Assembly (NCBI GenBank): GCA_963696315.1
Contig: CAVOJU010000034.1
Coordinates: forward strand, 1 to 64,000
Direction of reading: 5' to 3'
DNA from: CAWKEY01 sp963696315
Lineage (GTDB): Bacteria > Pseudomonadota > Gammaproteobacteria > Methylococcales > Methylomonadaceae
Length of the DNA stretch: 64,000 bases
In this document: positions 1-10,274 of the stretch, in pieces
Layout of the letters: each line of letters begins with the position of its first letter
Numbering within the stretch: the first letter of the stretch is position 1
Position numbers and translations under genes: made by a program
The notes under the pieces: model-generated
What the model was told of the DNA's origin: nothing
Seen by the model: only the letters and a program-made list of their open reading frames with translations
Databases searched by the model: none

Positions 1-44
1 CCGAAATCGGTGCTCAGAAACTCTAAACTCTTGCTCATAAACGG

Positions 45-341
45 TTATCTCGCCGAAGGCAGTGTGCCACCAGAGTTTTTTTTACCACTCTTTATGGCAC
101 TGCGGTGTGCCTTGTCAAAATCCTCTGTAGTTTTCGCTATTTTGTGTTCAGACCAGCAATGGAGGGCTTCGCTGCCCATTTGACGTAGTTCTTCTATCAC
201 TCGCATTTCTGCTTCATTGGCTTTTTGACAATCCCCGGCACTGTCTTCAATGATATTAATTAACAATTCAATTCGGTTTTTAAGTGAAGGATACTGGCTT
301 AGGCGTTGTTCAAGGGTTATATCAGATTTAGCTAAAATCAT
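45..341 (-). CDS. Small hypothetical protein, possibly an N-terminal transposase fragment
   Basis: A 98-residue, mostly helical, charged protein starting MILAKSDITLEQRL and ending GGTLPSAR. The central part (EMRVIEELRQMGSEAL) resembles what I remember of the N-terminal region of ISKra4-type transposases, but this is memory and was not aligned. No catalytic motif is present. It sits next to group II intron debris, so a truncated transposon is plausible. The alternative is a small stand-alone hypothetical gene. Confidence 0.4.
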   Translation of the reverse strand: MILAKSDITLEQRLSQYPSLKNRIELLINIIEDSAGDCQKANEAEMRVIEELRQMGSEALHCWSEHKIAKTTEDFDKAHRSAIKSGKKNSGGTLPSAR

Positions 342-427
342 TACAGTGACTTTCTATCGTAGCAGATTATAAAGATTCTATAATACACTGAAAAACCGTA
401 ATTTTTAATCACACCCTTCTTAATGAG

Positions 428-592
428 GAGCCGTGTGCGTAAATAGCGCCAGCACGGTTCTGAGAGGGGCTTGGTAACAATTGATGGGATGCACAAACTA
501 TTTGCAATCACGTAATAGCCGCGTGCGGCGAGGCGTTCCAGAAAAGCATGGCAAGTACGATGTTATTTTGTCGAAAGAAACCGGTCTACTCG
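428..592 (+). mobile_element. 3' remnant of a group II intron (domain V and terminal region)
   Basis: Positions 428-460 fold as a group II intron domain V. Nine bases from 428 (GAGCCGTGT) pair with nine ending at 460 (GCACGGTTC), with an inner GCG/CGC helix and a two-base CA bulge. The AGC catalytic triad lies near the 5' end. A CTACTCGACC sequence at 586-595 looks like a bacterial intron 3' splice end. No intron ORF or 5' end precedes it, so this is only the tail of an element different from the intron that begins at 774. The distance from domain V to the 3' end is longer than usual, so a small insertion may lie inside. Confidence 0.6.
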
Positions 593-773
593 ACCATTTT
601 GTGTATAACAAGCTATTGTTTTATATAGGTTAATTACGATAATGACGTGAAAATACTATAATCGGGCCATTCATGCTCTTCAAGGACTACCAGAGGCCCT
701 TAACGCGCATTTAGCGTCTTTTTCATCTTTTTTTGTGCCTTCCACCGGCGATGCCACCGCTGAAAATCGTGGA
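593..773. other. Short spacer between two group II intron elements
   Basis: One plus-strand frame stays open for about 40 codons up to the intron 5' end at 774, so it could be the 3' part of an interrupted gene. I do not recognise the product, and no start codon or other gene is evident. Confidence 0.3.
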
Positions 774-2656
774 GTGTGCCACAGGCACACAAACTGACAC
801 TATATGGAAATAGTGGTCAGATGTGTATAAGCTCATTGGAAGATGATGGTAGGCCCATCAAAGTCTGTTGTCGGAAACTGGCTTTAAACCGCCTCAAGCT
901 GCTTGTATTAAGAGTGCAGGTAGTGAGCGTTGAGGAAAAGCTAATTCATAATTAGCAGGTATGGTACAGAGAGACGAGTTAAACCGAACCTATGTTGACG
1001 CGTCGTTATTCAGAGATTAGGCATCAAAACCAAGGGCGTCCAAGACTCTTGGGATTAGTCTGCAAGCGAATCCGAATGCTGTGCAGGCGGTGTCCGGCGT
1101 ATAGTGGGCGTGACTCTGTACTGGGCTTTCAATGGGAACTGTGGGAACCAGTCATCATGATGTTAAGGGAGAAATGCAAATAACTAAATTTATGAGCATG
1201 AGAGTACCGATGCATGATACTGGGGCGGAGTTGCTTGTAGTAGCGAGGAAGCGTTTGTAATGAACGTGGAGCGAAGGGGCAACATCAGGCAGCCTTTGTT
1301 GATGTCACAACTGTCTAAGGGCAGGAGGATGATGTGAGCAAGGCAAAACCATTTGTCATTTCGAAATGGCAAGTTATGCGCGCATTTGAATTGGTGAAAG
1401 CCAATGCGGGTGCCGCAGGAGTTGATAAGCAATCGCTGTCAGATTTTGAACGAAATCTGACAGACAATCTTTACAAGCTATGGAATCGGCTGTCGTCAGG
1501 CAGTTACTTCCCGCCGCCTGTGAAAGCGGTAGCCATACCGAAGAAAGCGGGTGGAGAACGACTCTTGGGCATCCCCACGGTGAGTGATCGTATTGCTCAG
1601 ATGGTCATCAAACTGGAGTTTGAACCCCAGGTTGAGCCGCACTTTTTACCTGACTCTTATGGCTACCGGCCGAACAAGTCAGCATTGGATGCGGTGGGCG
1701 TGACGCGAGAACGTTGTTGGCGCTACGACTGGGTGCTTGAGTTTGATATCAAGGGGTTATTCGACAATATACCGCACGATTTATTACTTAAAGCGGTCTA
1801 TAAACATACGGATACACCTTGGGTGAAGTTGTATATCGAACGCTGGTTGACGGCGCCGATGCAGATGCCCAATGGGGAGTTGATCAGTCGGGGAAAAGGC
1901 ACGCCACAAGGTGGGGTTGTTAGCCCTGTGCTCAGTAATTTGTTTCTGCACTATGTATTCGACAAATGGTTGCAAAAGCATTACCCGAATACACCCTGGT
2001 GTCGTTATGCCGATGATGGTCTGGTGCACTGCCGTAGTGAGGCAGAAGCCCAACACATGTTGGAAGTATTGACACAACGCTTTCAGTCCTGTGGACTTGA
2101 GCTTCATCCGGTGAAAACCAAGATCGTGTACTGTAAAGATGGTAGTCGCAAAGGGCATTATGAACATACATCCTTTGATTTTCTGGGGTATACGTTCAGA
2201 CGGCGACTTTGTAGGAATCGTAAGAGAAACAGCGTGTTTGTAAACTTTACGCCCGCAGTGAGTAAAGCGGCGCTGAAGTCAATGCGTCTTAAGGTCAGAA
2301 CGTTACGGGTGCGAACACGTACCGAGTTGAGCTTAGAGAGGTAGCTAAATGGTTGAACCCCATTATCAATGGGTGGTTAGCCTATTATGGTTGTTATACT
2401 CGCTCAGCGTTATACGGTATGTGTCGCCACGTAAACATGACCCTGGTGAGGTGGGCGAGGCGTAAGTTCAAGCCGCTTCGCCAGCACAAGATCAGGGCAA
2501 TACTGTTTCTGGAGAAGATTGCGGATCAATATCCAAGCTTGTTCGCTCATTGGCGGGCGGGAATGATAGGTGCGTTTGCCTGATGGGAGCGGTATGAATC
2601 GAGAGGTTCACGTACCGTTCTGCGAGAGGCTGCGGGGGAAGTGCCTGCGGTCTACT
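774..2656 (+). mobile_element. Group II intron, nearly full length, with frameshifted intron-encoded protein
   Basis: The 5' end is placed at GTGTG (774), matching the GUGYG consensus. It opens a perfect hairpin, GTGTGCC pairing with GGCACAC a few bases on. About 550 bases of structured RNA precede the intron ORF. Domain V lies at 2587-2620: exactly 34 bases, a nine-pair outer helix (GAGCGGTAT with GTACCGTTC), an inner five-pair helix capped by GAGA, an AC bulge and the AGC triad. A domain VI-like hairpin follows, and the 3' end is near the CTAC at 2652-2655. The ribozyme parts look complete. Whether it still moves depends on the frameshift in its reverse transcriptase. Confidence 0.85.
1334..2583 (+). 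pseudogene. ltrA: Group II intron reverse transcriptase/maturase, one frameshift
   Basis: Encodes the intron RT, which promotes splicing and retrohoming. Translation begins at GTG 1334, six bases after AGGAGG (1323-1328). RT motifs are clear: FDIKGLFDNIPHD, GTPQGGVVSPVLSNLFLH, the catalytic box CRYADDGLVHC, and the thumb start FDFLGYTFRRR. The first frame ends at 2344 just after TRTELSL. The maturase/thumb region (WLNPIINGWLAYYG to the end at 2583) continues in another frame. Restoring one A after 2335 would read SLREVAKWLNPIINGW, so a one-base deletion is the simplest cause. No endonuclease domain is visible at the C-terminus, which is normal for several bacterial lineages. Confidence 0.88.
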
Positions 2657-3017
2657 CAACAGCGGAACGCAGAGAAGCGAAGATTTTTAGTCCCCAGAAG
2701 CGATAGGGCATGTGTTTTCACGAAGCGTTGTTTGCGTAGTGAAAATGCAGGCTTTACGAAATCGCGTCGAGTCATTGCGAAAACTATGTTGCATACCCCT
2801 TGCTGGGTATGCAACGAGTGAAGCAGGACGGCTGGGGCGCCGAAGGCATTGATTAGTCGCGTTAAGTTTTTGCCGATTGCTTGGGCTGGGATGCCCAAAA
2901 CAATCTTTCGCAAAAATAGCGACTCCCTTTCGGATTTGATAAATTGTGCGTGCTAAATTGAGCCGACCTCCTATTGGCCTGTCAAGTTTATGCTGAATAT
3001 GTTTGGCGGGGGTAAAC
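2657..3017. other. Gene-free region between intron and IS remnant, with a perfect hairpin
   Basis: No convincing ORF. A perfect 11-base inverted repeat lies at 2788-2798 and 2805-2815 (GTTGCATACCC / GGGTATGCAAC, six-base loop). It has no following T-run, so a terminator is not supported. The rest looks like old mobile-element flank. Confidence 0.5.
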
Positions 3018-3020
3018 TCA

Positions 3021-3835
3021 ACTGATTTTTTTAGGATAATCGATGCCGCGCTGCTCGGCTTCGATCATGATAGTGTCGCTGCCCCAATCACAATCGCCCC
3101 GAATAAAAGCGGGCCAGTTCGTGCGTGGCAGACGCTCCAGTAAGGCCCATAAGCCGGGCGCGGAATAGGCGGCTGCACTGTGGTCACCCGCCTGAACCTC
3201 AACCTCGAGGATCAAGCGCAGATTCGCGATCATATACGTGTGATAGGTGTGCGAGGGCCGTCCGGGCTTGTGGGGGTTGTAGCCAACGACGGCGTCCTCC
3301 TGTTTGCCATAGAGGGTTTTAACCGTCACATCCGCATCCAGTATCCACGGCTGACTGAGCAAGGGGCGGTAACAAACGCCAAATGGTCTTGTAGCCAACG
3401 GATACCGTCTTCCTCATCGATCTTGCCCAGTGCTCTGCGAGCACTGTCATCACTGACCACTTTCGACATGCCCAGTAATTGAGTGTTGACAGTATCCCCC
3501 ATTAAGCTGGTGATATGCGCATAGCGGTTATGACCGGCGAGAATAGACAGCAACAACGATCCCAGGACATTGACTTTTTTGGGGGCGTTATTACTGGCAT
3601 AGTTTAAAGGACATTCATCCACCCAAGGTTCGAATAAGTGACCCATTTTTAAAAACTGGATAAAAAACGGCAACTGCCCCAAGGGGGTGACGTGGGCTTG
3701 CGTATCCCATTCAATATGGATTTTTCCATCAAATGTATCGGCAACCAGTGCGCTGATTTCGCGCTTTTTGAGGTTTAATTCTGAGTCACCCTTTGGGTGA
3801 ATAACTTTAGGTGGCAATACCATGGCTAAGCTCAA
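3021..3835 (-). pseudogene. IS1380-family transposase, frameshifted and truncated
   Basis: DDE transposase of the IS1380 family. The N-terminal part (3835 to about 3375) covers the HTH-like region and a stretch containing SKVVSDDSARRALGKIDEEDG. The next part is in another frame and has the first catalytic Asp in ILDADVTVKTLYGKQ, followed by VVGYNPHKPGRPSHTY, a hallmark of the family. The frame change lies near 3375 and fits loss of one T in a T-run. The reading then stops at GIDY followed by PKKIS, encoded by the repeated terminal sequence, so the rest of the catalytic domain is missing. The usual length is near 450 residues; about 270 remain. Confidence 0.8.
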
Positions 3836-3886
3836 GCAATTCAGAGGGTTCAGATTATAACCTTAAGTTCGACTGATTTTTTTAGG
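3021..3886 (-). mobile_element. Truncated IS1380-like insertion sequence
   Basis: Contains the 5' two thirds of an IS1380-family transposase on the minus strand. On the minus strand the element starts CCTAAAAAAATCAGT (at 3886), a plausible IS1380-type terminal repeat beginning CCT. The same 15 bases occur again in the same orientation at 3035-3021, exactly where the transposase reading is cut off after GIDY. A normal element would have an inverted copy at the far end, so this layout suggests a nested second copy or a recombination deletion. The intact end lies about 18 bases beyond the recD stop. Confidence 0.65.
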
Positions 3887-3903
3887 TTCATCCGGGCTAC
3901 TGC

Positions 3904-5545
3904 TTATATTTCAGCCTGAAATTTTTCAACTAGGCCGGTGATGCGCTCTATTTTCTGAGTGACGGTGGCAGCAAAAACTGCTTCATCGGCTAGCACTTTG
4001 ACGGTTTTTTTGGCCCGGGTAATGGCCGTGTACAGCAGTTCTTTGCTGAGCACCGGATTGATAGTGTCGGACAAGGCGATCAAAACTTCTTCAAATTCTG
4101 AGCCCTGGCTTTTGTGGATGGTCATCGCAAAAACCGTCTCGCAATGCGGGATGCGCGTGGGCAGATATTTTTTAACGCTGCCGTCGGCGCGCTGGAAAAA
4201 TACCATGAGTTTTCCGCCTTGATCTTTATCGGGCAGGCAAATACCGATGTCGCCGTTATACAAATGCATGGCGGGGTTGTTTTGCGTGACCATCACCGGA
4301 CGGCCCGAATACCATAAACCGGATAGATTAATCAGGTTTTGCCCGGCCAATTGCTGTTCGACGCGGTCATTAATGTCGGCCACGCTGTTTTTGCCCTGCC
4401 GGTTTGAACACAAGACCTGAAAGCGGTTGAATGCCTGATAAATGAGGTCAAATCCCGCGCCCGCTTTAATCAGTCGTAAGGTATTCGCTTTGCTGGCCGG
4501 CGGCATAATCCACCAAATCCTGTTGCAGCAGCCCTATATTGGCGTCACCGGTCTGCAAAATTTGCCAGGCTACATCGCTCTGCTGCAGGTTGACCGCGAC
4601 GGCCAGTTTTTTTATCGATTCATCAAAGCGGTGTGATTTTTTCAATTCCACGGTGTGCGCCGGCAAGGCCAGCGTTAAATCGGCGAGCACGGCGCCGGAT
4701 TCAACGGAAGCCAGCTGATCTTTATCGCCGAGCAAGATCAACCGGGCGCCGGGCTTTAAGGCATCAATCAGCTTGCTCATCAAGGCCAAATCTACCATTG
4801 ACGCCTCATCCACCACGACCAGATCATAAACCAGGGGTTGCTTGGCATGATGCCGGAAATAGGGTGATGGCGGTTTTGCGCCCAATAAGCGGTGCAGTGT
4901 GGTAGCGGTTTCCGGAATCAGCGGCTGGACCGGCTCCGGCACTGCGCGCTTGTTAAAGCCGATGGATTCCTGCAGGCGCATTGCCGCTTTTCCGGTGGGT
5001 GCGGCCAGGGCAATATGCAGCGGTACCTGTGCTGTTTGCTGCAATAAGGCCAATATTTTGACCACCGTGGTGGTTTTACCGGTTCCCGGACCGCCGGTGA
5101 TAATGCTGAATGACTGCTGGAGCGCCATTTTTGCCGCTTCCCGCTGCCAGTCGGTTTCATCCATACAGTCGGGAAAATAACAATCCAGCAGCGCATCCAG
5201 GTTTTCAACCCGATGCCGTGCTGCCGTAGCCAGCGCCTGAATTTGCAGCGCCAGGCGGCGCTCATACTCCCAATAACGCTGCAGATAGAGCCTGTCATTT
5301 TCCAGAACCAAAGGCAGACGGCCGCCATCTTGCCCGGATAACGCCACCAATCCTGAGGCCAGCAGCAGTTCTCTGTCCTTGGCCTCTATTTGAATACAGT
5401 TGTGTCCTTTATTTTGCTCGCATGAAACAGACATCACCAAGCTTTCAAAGGCCTGTTTTTGCGCCGCATCAAGACTTGCGCGCTGGCTTAGAAAGCGGGC
5501 GAAAGCCATGTCGAGCCGGGTGATTGATGGTTCTTGTGCAATCAT
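3904..5545 (-). pseudogene. recD: Exodeoxyribonuclease V alpha subunit RecD, frameshifted
   Basis: RecD is the fast 5'-3' helicase of the RecBCD end-processing enzyme. The first frame (5545 to 4466) has the N-terminal domain, Walker A GGPGTGKTTTVVK, the DE box VVVDEASMVDLALM and LGDKDQLASVESGAV. The second frame (4506 to 3904) has the C-terminal helicase motifs FAMTIHKSQGSEFEE and LYTAITRAKKTVKVL. The break lies near 4475: dropping one A from the minus-strand sequence would join SEYL directly to RLIKAGAGFDLIY. The ATG overlaps the parE TGA as ATGA. Total length after repair is about 540 residues, close to the family norm. Confidence 0.88.
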
Positions 5546-5848
5546 GTTGTGGGTTTGATGGGGTGATTTTTTAAATCCATGCGCACATGCACGATCGCCA
5601 ATATATCGATATAAATTTCGCTGATTTGGTAAAAAATCAGATGTTTTTCAACTTGCAGGGAACGATAGCTTTGCTTGATCTCCGGTCTGGCTTGTCCAAG
5701 ATAAGGGTTGTCCAGCAACAAATGCAGTGATTGCTCAATCATGGGTGATGTATTTTTGCGCTTGATTCAGGCCCCAGGTTGAAAGCGTGTAGCGCCAGAT
5801 TTCTTCAATATCCGTTTCAGCCGTTTCAGACAGTCTGATTTTAAGCAT
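5542..5848 (-). pseudogene. parE: ParE-type toxin, frameshifted
   Basis: RelE/ParE superfamily toxin. The N-terminal part begins at ATG 5848 (MLKIRLSETAETDIEEIW, then RYTLSTWGLNQAQKYITHD) and hits a stop. The rest (MIEQSLHLLLDNPYLGQARP...) continues in another frame to 5542. One base gained or lost near 5743 explains this. The start lies directly after the parD stop (TAAATG) and the stop overlaps the recD start, so toxin, antitoxin and recD would share a message. The frameshift should inactivate the toxin. Confidence 0.8.
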
Positions 5849-6136
5849 TTACTGTTCGTCAACATTTACCTGAGTCAGATGACTCTGCTTGAGTTTATCA
5901 AAATACAAACCGAGATCGTCTTTGTTGAGTACTGTAAAACGGCCCTCTTTTATATCGGATTGGCCTTGCGCCAGCTTCTCTCTCAGTTTGTCGAGCTTTA
6001 TCTGATAAACCAGTTCCTCACTGCTTTCCATAAATCGCAGCGCTTCGCGTATGACTTCACTGGCATTGTTGTAAAGGCCTGACTGAACTTTTTCTTTGAC
6101 GATTTTTTCAAGCTCGGGGGTAAGCGAAATATTCAT
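5849..6136 (-). CDS. parD: ParD-type antitoxin
   Basis: Type II antitoxin that binds DNA through a ribbon-helix-helix N-terminus and neutralises ParE through its C-terminus. The sequence starts MNISLTPELEKIVKEKVQSG and continues YNNASEVIREALRFM, the typical ParD/CopG pattern. I chose ATG 6136 because a GAGG box lies seven bases upstream and the family begins here; the frame is open further upstream to 6184, right at the recB stop. About 95 residues, as expected. ParD proteins usually repress their own operon. The cognate toxin is broken, so this may be an orphan antitoxin under decay. Confidence 0.85.
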   Translation of the reverse strand: MNISLTPELEKIVKEKVQSGLYNNASEVIREALRFMESSEELVYQIKLDKLREKLAQGQSDIKEGRFTVLNKDDLGLYFDKLKQSHLTQVNVDEQ

Positions 6137-6184
6137 GGCAATGACCTCGTTTTCAATCAAGCCCACGATAACAAAGTTTATCAA

Positions 6185-9100
6185 TCATTGCATATCTTCC
6201 AATAAAGATTTTGTTGCTCCTGCCCCAAACAGCTTCGCCAAGGCGTCAACTTTCGCCAAATCCGGCCTGTCCCGATAAACCCCGCTCATCGGCAGCTCGG
6301 GCTGCATGCCGCGCACAAACAAATACCGCACGCCGCCAAAATGGCTCTCATACGCATAATCCGGCAGACGTTTTTGCAGATACTGATGCAGCACCAGGGT
6401 ATAAATCCAGTATTGCAGGCCGTAATTGTGTTCGCGCATGGCATGGGTCAGGCTGGCATCGCTGTAATCCGGCAGCGCGTTGGTTTTATAGTCCATCACG
6501 TAATACCGGCCGTTATGTTCGCAGATCAGGTCGATAAAGCCGGTCAGATAACCGGACATCTGTTTGCTGGTTAAAGGCTGAAAGGCCGGCGAGTCCTGCA
6601 GGATATGATTGATATGGCTGGCGTCGATGGCCTGCATGGAAAGATAAAACGGCATTTCCTTTAAACACCGGTTTTCCGCCAGATGCATCAGGCAAAAATC
6701 CGGGTCGGTATCGGACAGCGGCGTGCTGACGACGGCCTGCAAAAGCGCATTGAGCAGGTCCGGTTGATCCAGCCTTAAGCCATAGCGCTGACAGGCCTGA
6801 TCCCGTTGCTGCGTAATATCGGCGCCCATGGCCAGATCGATAAAGGCATTTTTTTCCAGTAAATCATGCACGACATTGCCGGTGCGCGCGCCCTTGGGCA
6901 GGGCTATTTCCGGCTTTTCCGGTGACACTCTGCCGCTGGGACGATCGGCTGGCCGGCTTTTTCTCCGGCCTTATCTTCCGGCAATTCGGGCGCATCATGC
7001 AGGCTTAAAGCCGACAAGGCGGTATAACTGCTCATTTGCCAGGGCGTGTATAAGGACAGCCTACGCCGCTGTCGTGCCTGAAAATCGGCTTGCGCAGGGG
7101 CTTGCTGGTAAAGCCCGCTGATTTCGCCCGGCACATCCAGCAACTGATACGCGAAGGAGTCGGTAGCGAGTTCAGAAAACGCTTTCAATGCCGCCTGTTG
7201 CCGGAAAAAATCAGCGCCGGCAAAATCCAGCAACCAGGCCATGGCGGACTCATTTTCGGTTTTTTCGGAGCGCACATCGGCCCAGGCAATATAACAGCGG
7301 TACTTGGCCCGGGTGACCGCGACATAAAACACGCGCAAATCTTCCGCCAATTCTTCCGTCAACGCCTGTTCGCGGTGGCGCTCAAAATGTTCCGAGCCTA
7401 AATCCGCAATCATGCGGCCCTGGTCATGGCATTTGATCAAGCGCTTTTCGCTATTCAAGCGGTCGCTGCGCTGCCACAGATACGGACAGAACACCACCGA
7501 ATATTCCAGGCCTTTGGCGCGGTGCATGGTGACAATCTTGACCGCATCCTCGTCACTTTCAAGACGCAACTGCTGATCTTCGGCGCCGGCTTTTTCCTGT
7601 TCCGCCCTGTTAATGGCGGAGCGAAGCCAGTCCAGTGTTTTATTGATGCCCAAATGCTCATCAACCGCCGCCTGCTGCAGCAACTCGATGAGATGCTGCA
7701 GATTGGTCAATTGCCTTTCCGCCATGATCGTTTTTGACACATGGGGCCTGATGTTTTCCTGCGCCAGCAGATGCTGCATCATTGCCATCAGACCTTTTTG
7801 CTGCCAATCCTGAAAATATCTTAAGAAACGCGACATCCAGGCATCCAGTTCGGTCTCGTTATTGATGATTTGATAGAGCCGCGGCCCATCCAGATCGAAC
7901 CAGCTCAAGGTCAAGGCCTGCTTGAGTAGCGCGTTATCGCCGGGATGCGCCACGGCCTGCAATAAAAGGTATAAATCGGCCGCTTCCTGCGCCGCAAAAA
8001 CGGATTCGGTGCTGTTTAATACCGAAGGCACACCCGCTGCGCGCAGGGCCGCTTGATAGTCTCTGGCCTGGCTGTTGGTGCGCACCAGAATGGCGATGTC
8101 TTTGGGCTGGAGACGACGTATCAAATCATCTACGCCGTTACGCTTGCTTGCCAGCGCGTAGGGTCCCTGCAGCAACTGCAACACTTCATTAACTAGTGCA
8201 ATCCGGATCGCTTCCGCCGCCTTGCCGGCTGTCCAGAAGCCGGTTTTGCTATCGCTTTGCGGCAACTGCCACAGCACCATCGGCGCTATGGTCTGGCCTG
8301 ACTGAAGCAGGCTGCCATTCTCCGCCGACAGGGCCGGTTGCACCTGGTGAAATTCCAGATCATCCAGCAAAAACGCGCGTTGTCTTTGGAACAAGGCATT
8401 CACCGCATCGATCAAGTGCGGATGCGAGCGCCAGTTTTTTCCGAGCGTAAATTGATGTTGCGCCTGTTGCTGCGCGTCGAGGTAAGAATAAATATCGGCG
8501 CCGCGGAATTTATAAATCGCCTGCTTGGGATCGCCGATCAAATATAGATACTGGCTGGGTGCGGCAAAAACGCGGGAAAAGATGAACCATTGGGCTTGAT
8601 CGGTATCCTGAAATTCATCGATCAGGGCGGCTTTAAAACGCTGCTGCAACTCTGCGCTCAGCAAATCGCCTTTTTCACCTTGCAGCGCCTCGGACAGCCG
8701 AGTGATTAAATCATCAAACGACAGTACATTGAGCCGCTGCATGCGCTTGTCCAGATCCACGCGCAAGGCTTCCAGCAGGGCTCTGCGCAACACCAGGGTG
8801 ATTTTGCTGAACGCCGCGGCCAGCGCATCGAAAGGCGCGGTATTGATGCCCAATCCGGCTAAATAGCCGGCTTTGCGTTCATCAGCGGTCTGCGTTTTAT
8901 TGGCTCTGAATTTGCCGCCATGCAGTCCCTCCATCAGCCCGGTTTCGGTCAATACAGCCAAGGCTTCAGGTTCTGGAATCTGGATACTGTGGCCCTGTAG
9001 CCAAGCCCTTAAAGACTGCACATGCAGCTCAAAACTATCGCTATAACTGGCCTTGAATTTTTCGTCAGCAAAGCACGTTGTCAGCGCTTTTGCACAATCC

Positions 9101-9774
9101 TCCAGCGCGTCTTTGGCCGCGTCGGCCCGCTCTTGTAAGGCGTTTAGCGCGGCATCCAGGCTTTCATGCTCTGGATAAACGCTGACGTGAGGGGCTATAA
9201 AATTGACGCTGGCCAGCAAGGCATCCGGGGTTTGATAGTCCGCCGTTAATACGGAAACCTCCCAGGCCGAACGTGGATAAATCTGCTTGCGCCAGAAATC
9301 GTCGGCACAAGCTTGTTTGATCACAGCCAGATCGCCGGTCAATTCCGCATCGAACAGTTGCCCGCTTTCCAGCGCATGTTCTCTTAAGACACGCTGACAA
9401 AAGCCGTGTATGGTAAAAATGCCGGCCTGATCGATATCCAGCAGCGCCAAATCCAGGCGCCGCTGGACCAGCCCGGTGTCAATGTTGAGATTCACCAGCC
9501 AGTCCAGAACATTGGCATCGACATCATAAATGCGCCCGTCCAAAGCTCTTCTGGCTTCCGCCAATCTGCTGCGCACCCGATATTTAAGCTCTTCCGTTGC
9601 CGCTTTGGTAAAGGTCACCACCAGCAGCTCGTCAATCTTCATGTCCTGTTCGACCACAAAACGCAAGACCAGCATGGCGATGGCATAGGTCTTGCCCGTT
9701 CCGGCGCTGGCTTCAATCAGGTTGATGCCTTTTAGTAATTGCGTTTGTACCGGATCAAAATAGGGTGTGGCCAT
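6185..9774 (-). pseudogene. recB: Exodeoxyribonuclease V beta subunit RecB, frameshifted before the nuclease domain
   Basis: RecB is the 3'-5' UvrD-type helicase and nuclease of RecBCD. The first frame (9774-6904, 956 residues) has all helicase motifs: EASAGTGKTYAIAML, VVTFTKAATEELKYR, FTIHGFCQRVL, ALIDEFQDTDQAQW, LIGDPKQAIYKFRGAD, NWRSHP, VTMHRAKGLEYSVVF and FYVAVTRAK. The second frame (from about 6928) has the C-terminal nuclease domain, with catalytic VMDYKTNALPDY and the helix LQYWIYTLVLHQYLQ. The break near 6925 fits one lost base (PAAE, then VSPEKPEIALPKG). As written, the helicase would be made without the nuclease. About 1195 residues after repair. Confidence 0.9.
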
Positions 9775-9794
9775 GAGGAAAATGTTTTATGAAT

Positions 9795-9858
9795 GGTAGG
9801 AGCGCCGCCTTCGTCGCGACTGGAGACCTTTAATCGCGACGAAGGCGTCGCTCCCACG
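9795..9858. repeat. REP-like palindromic repeat, copy 1
   Basis: Two inverted arms of about 25 bases surround a short spacer: GGTAGGAGCGCCGCCTTCG... and its near-complement ...GAAGGCGTCGCTCCCAC, both carrying a TCGCGA core. The same unit recurs at 24908-24978. It lies immediately upstream of recB and would form a strong hairpin in the transcript. Confidence 0.75.
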
Positions 9859-9875
9859 CAATTGTGCTTTCAGGC

Positions 9876-10245
9876 TTATTTCGTAATCAGCTCAACCAAT
9901 TTTACAAATGCCGGATTGAACAAGGTTAAGCCAAAAACAATAAGCCCTATCAATACTTTCAACCATACGCCGAGTTGCTTGACCTCTGCTCGAAGTTCAC
10001 TAATCTCTGCACGCACTTCGTTAATCTCGGCGCGTACAAATTCCTTGGTGGCCAGCTCGGCACGCAATTCGTTATACAACTCCGATTTAATAGCATCTAT
10101 TTTATCGACTACGGTCATCCGCCTTTGCCTCAATGGCCCGGATAGAATTTTCTATCGCTTTCGCAAAAATTTCCGCTTTGTCTCTGTCTTGATTAAACGC
10201 GGTTTCCAGCAAAAGAAACACATCTCTCGGTAATGAATAAGCCAT
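9876..10245 (-). CDS. Small coiled-coil membrane protein, possibly one gene split by a frameshift
   Basis: Two overlapping frames. The first, 10245-10099, reads MAYSLPRDVFLLLETAF and on to about 48 residues. The second, with a likely start at MTVVDKIDAIKSEL near 10118, has a coiled coil (ELATKEFVRAEINEVRAEIS) and one C-terminal membrane helix (WLKVLIGLIVFGLTLF). Together they give the layout of DUF1640-like proteins: N-terminal helix, coiled coil, C-terminal anchor. They may therefore be one gene broken near 10115, or two translationally coupled genes. The function is unknown; the gene lies between recC and recB. Confidence 0.5.
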
Positions 10246-10274
10246 GATTTGTCCCCGTTATCAGATGCTTGGGA

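Noticed and set aside
992..1183. 63-residue plus-strand ORF between the intron 5' end and the RT gene
   Set aside because: It lies inside the structured RNA of the group II intron and has no known motif, so I treat it as ribozyme sequence.
2788..2815. Perfect 11-base hairpin considered as a terminator
   Set aside because: No T-run on either side and no gene ending just before it.
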